Source: Chitinophagaceae bacterium
GTDB taxonomy: Bacteria; Bacteroidota; Bacteroidia; Chitinophagales; Chitinophagaceae
Length of the DNA: 64,000 nt
Direction: 5' to 3'
NCBI GenBank assembly: GCA_947459295.1
Contig: CANHCY010000001.1
Coordinates: 62,001-126,000 of the forward strand
Shown here: piece by piece, positions 62,802-64,000 of the stretch
Numbering within the stretch: position 1 is the stretch's first letter
How the letters are laid out: each line of letters opens with the position of its first letter
The notes under the pieces: generated by a model
The model's database searches: none
What the model saw: only the letters and a program-made list of their open reading frames with translations
Told to the model about the DNA's origin: nothing
Translations under genes and position numbers: made by a program

Positions 62802-63716
62802 ATGATTAATCGAATTTTATCAATTCACCCATTAATTGAATTTTTCGTTCGTCTTGTTTATTTAAAATTTCCCTTTTTAAATAAATTGAATACGGGTAGA
62901 TTCATCTACAAGAATAGTAACTATTATAATTTCGATGAATTATTTGTTCGGCTAGATTCTATGGGAGTTGATAAAAATGGCATTTTAATTATCCATTCTT
63001 CATATGATAATCTTAAAAATTGCGGGTTAGAGCCTAATCAAATTATTGATAAGCTTAAAGATTATATTAGTCCATATGGAACTTTGGCAATGAACGCTAC
63101 CCGAAAATTTAAGAGAGATAATAATGGGTTTTTGATATACGATACAAAAAAGTCTAGAGTAAATAGTGGTGTAATTCCAGCTTTTTTTTTAAAGTCAATG
63201 GATGTTGAAGTTAGTAGTTTTCCAATAAATTCCATGGTTGTATACGGTAGGAGGGCTAAAGAAATAGTTAAAAATAATCTTGATTGCAGTAATTCTTCGA
63301 GTTGTGGTGATACTTCATCTTGGAAATTTTGTATGGATAACGGTGCTTGGGTATTAGGAATGGGCATTGATCTTACTCATAGTTTGACAATTATTCATGT
63401 ATTGGAAGAATCGAATCATGATTTGTGGCCAATAAAAGATTGGTTTGAATCAAAAAAATTCAAAATTATAACAAATGGAATATCTAAAGAAGTTGAAGTT
63501 ATGGATAGGAGAGAAGTTTGGGGTAAGTTGCATTTTGCAGAAAGAACTTTGGCAAAGGATTTAATAAAAAAAGGAATAATAAAAGTATTTTATTTGGGAG
63601 AAACTAGATTTGAATTGTTAAATAGTAAAGAGTTGTATCATTTCTTAAAAAGTAAGAACAAAAATGCGTATCCATATTTTTTTATAAATCGAAAATATTT
63701 TAAATCACATAATTGA
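62802..63716 (+). CDS. AAC(3)-family N-acetyltransferase-like protein
   Basis: This 304-residue protein has the aminoglycoside 3-N-acetyltransferase fold: GILIIHSSYDNLKNCG (family HSS motif), SPYGTLAMNATRKF, SSFPINSMVVYGRRAKEIV and GAWVLGMGIDLTHSLTIIHVLEES. Such proteins in polysaccharide loci are thought to acylate amino sugars and are not resistance enzymes. A TTG at 62772 overlapping the previous stop would add ten residues; the ATG at 62802 is preferred. Confidence 0.82.
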   Translation: MINRILSIHPLIEFFVRLVYLKFPFLNKLNTGRFIYKNSNYYNFDELFVRLDSMGVDKNGILIIHSSYDNLKNCGLEPNQIIDKLKDYISPYGTLAMNATRKFKRDNNGFLIYDTKKSRVNSGVIPAFFLKSMDVEVSSFPINSMVVYGRRAKEIVKNNLDCSNSSSCGDTSSWKFCMDNGAWVLGMGIDLTHSLTIIHVLEESNHDLWPIKDWFESKKFKIITNGISKEVEVMDRREVWGKLHFAERTLAKDLIKKGIIKVFYLGETRFELLNSKELYHFLKSKNKNAYPYFFINRKYFKSHN

Positions 63717-64000
63717 TGGAATTTATTTTTCCCGAACTTAACAGTTTTAATTCTTTATGCTTTGTTGATAGTAAAAATCTTTTGGTTTCTAAGAGTAATC
63801 GTATTTATATTTTTGATTTAGAAAATAAATCATTTTCATTTTTAGTAAATCTACCTTGTAGAAGATCTACTAAATGTGTATTAAAATTTAGCATTTTAAG
63901 TAGACTATATAGAGCTGAAATAATTTATGGGATACATTTTTATAATAATAATTTTCTAGTCTGCTTTGAAAATTTTATATATAACGTAGATATTTCAACT
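63716..64000 (+). CDS. Partial open frame at the right edge, unknown protein
   Basis: An ATG overlaps the preceding TGA by one base, and the frame stays open for 95 codons to the window end. It begins MEFIFPELNSFNSLCFVDSK and goes on with LLVSKSNRIYIFDLENKSFSFLVNLPCRRSTK. The short alternating strands suggest a beta-rich, possibly propeller protein. The tight overlap and same base composition as its neighbours support a real gene of the polysaccharide locus. No family was recognised. Confidence 0.7.
   Translation, partial: MEFIFPELNSFNSLCFVDSKNLLVSKSNRIYIFDLENKSFSFLVNLPCRRSTKCVLKFSILSRLYRAEIIYGIHFYNNNFLVCFENFIYNVDIST

Noticed and set aside
62802-63716. Aminoglycoside resistance gene
   Set aside because: The fold is AAC(3)-like, but the gene is embedded in a polysaccharide locus with no mobile element, where such proteins are expected to modify sugars.
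1-64000. tRNA, rRNA, CRISPR array, insertion sequence or prophage
   Set aside because: No cloverleaf-like gene, spaced direct repeats of CRISPR type, transposase, integrase or phage structural gene was seen on either strand by reading; gene spacing leaves little room for them.

Overview
The window reads as chromosome of a Bacteroidota bacterium, most likely a Chitinophagaceae-type member (the family placement is inference). The evidence is SusC/SusD-type genes, type IX secretion genes (GldJ, PorU, PorV), very few Shine-Dalgarno-like sites, and several promoters of the Bacteroidota TTTG / TAnnTTTG type. No rRNA, tRNA, CRISPR array, insertion sequence or phage gene was seen.

Layout. (1) 1-11962 is a beta-mannan utilisation locus: SusC end, SusD, TIG-domain surface lipoprotein, GH26 mannanase, sodium/sugar symporter, GH130 mannosylglucose phosphorylase, cellobiose/mannobiose 2-epimerase, CE2-type acetylesterase and a serine hydrolase. 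Together they describe capture, deacetylation, cutting, import, epimerisation and phosphorolysis of mannan oligosaccharides. (2) 11966-18733 holds de novo NAD genes (nadC-nadA-nadB) and a riboflavin set (ribD divergent from ribE-ribB-ribA-ribH). (3) 18731-30973 is a phosphate-flavoured region: a small beta protein, an alkaline-phosphatase-superfamily enzyme, a GH1 glycosidase, a glycosyltransferase with an LpxH-like phosphoesterase, ppk1-ppx, and a TonB-dependent receptor with a beta-helix lipoprotein. Two promoters here carry TAACA-type repeats at an exact 11-bp period, the layout expected of Pho boxes. (4) 31008-40536 is an envelope block: DUF983 protein, small membrane protein, murF, gldJ, porU, porV, ispF. 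(5) 40585-64000 is a surface-polysaccharide locus: a UDP-sugar dehydrogenase, a 441-bp region with a consensus promoter and a leader of about 310 nt, then Wza-like, Wzz-like and CapD-like genes. From 48112 a visibly more AT-rich variable section follows with sugar aminotransferase, WbqC-like, ACP, SDR, adenylating ligase, two acyltransferases, a beta-propeller protein, methyltransferases, Wzx, Wzy, three glycosyltransferases and an AAC(3)-like acetyltransferase. The locus runs off the right edge inside an open frame.

The two most interesting points are the 11-bp-phased arrays, which suggest a phosphate-starvation regulon including an uncharacterised TonB receptor/lipoprotein pair, and the compact ACP-ligase-SDR-acyltransferase cassette in the polysaccharide locus. 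The cassette looks like a dedicated pathway for putting an unusual ACP-borne acyl group on an amino sugar. All functional statements rest on reading motifs by eye; no database search was run.
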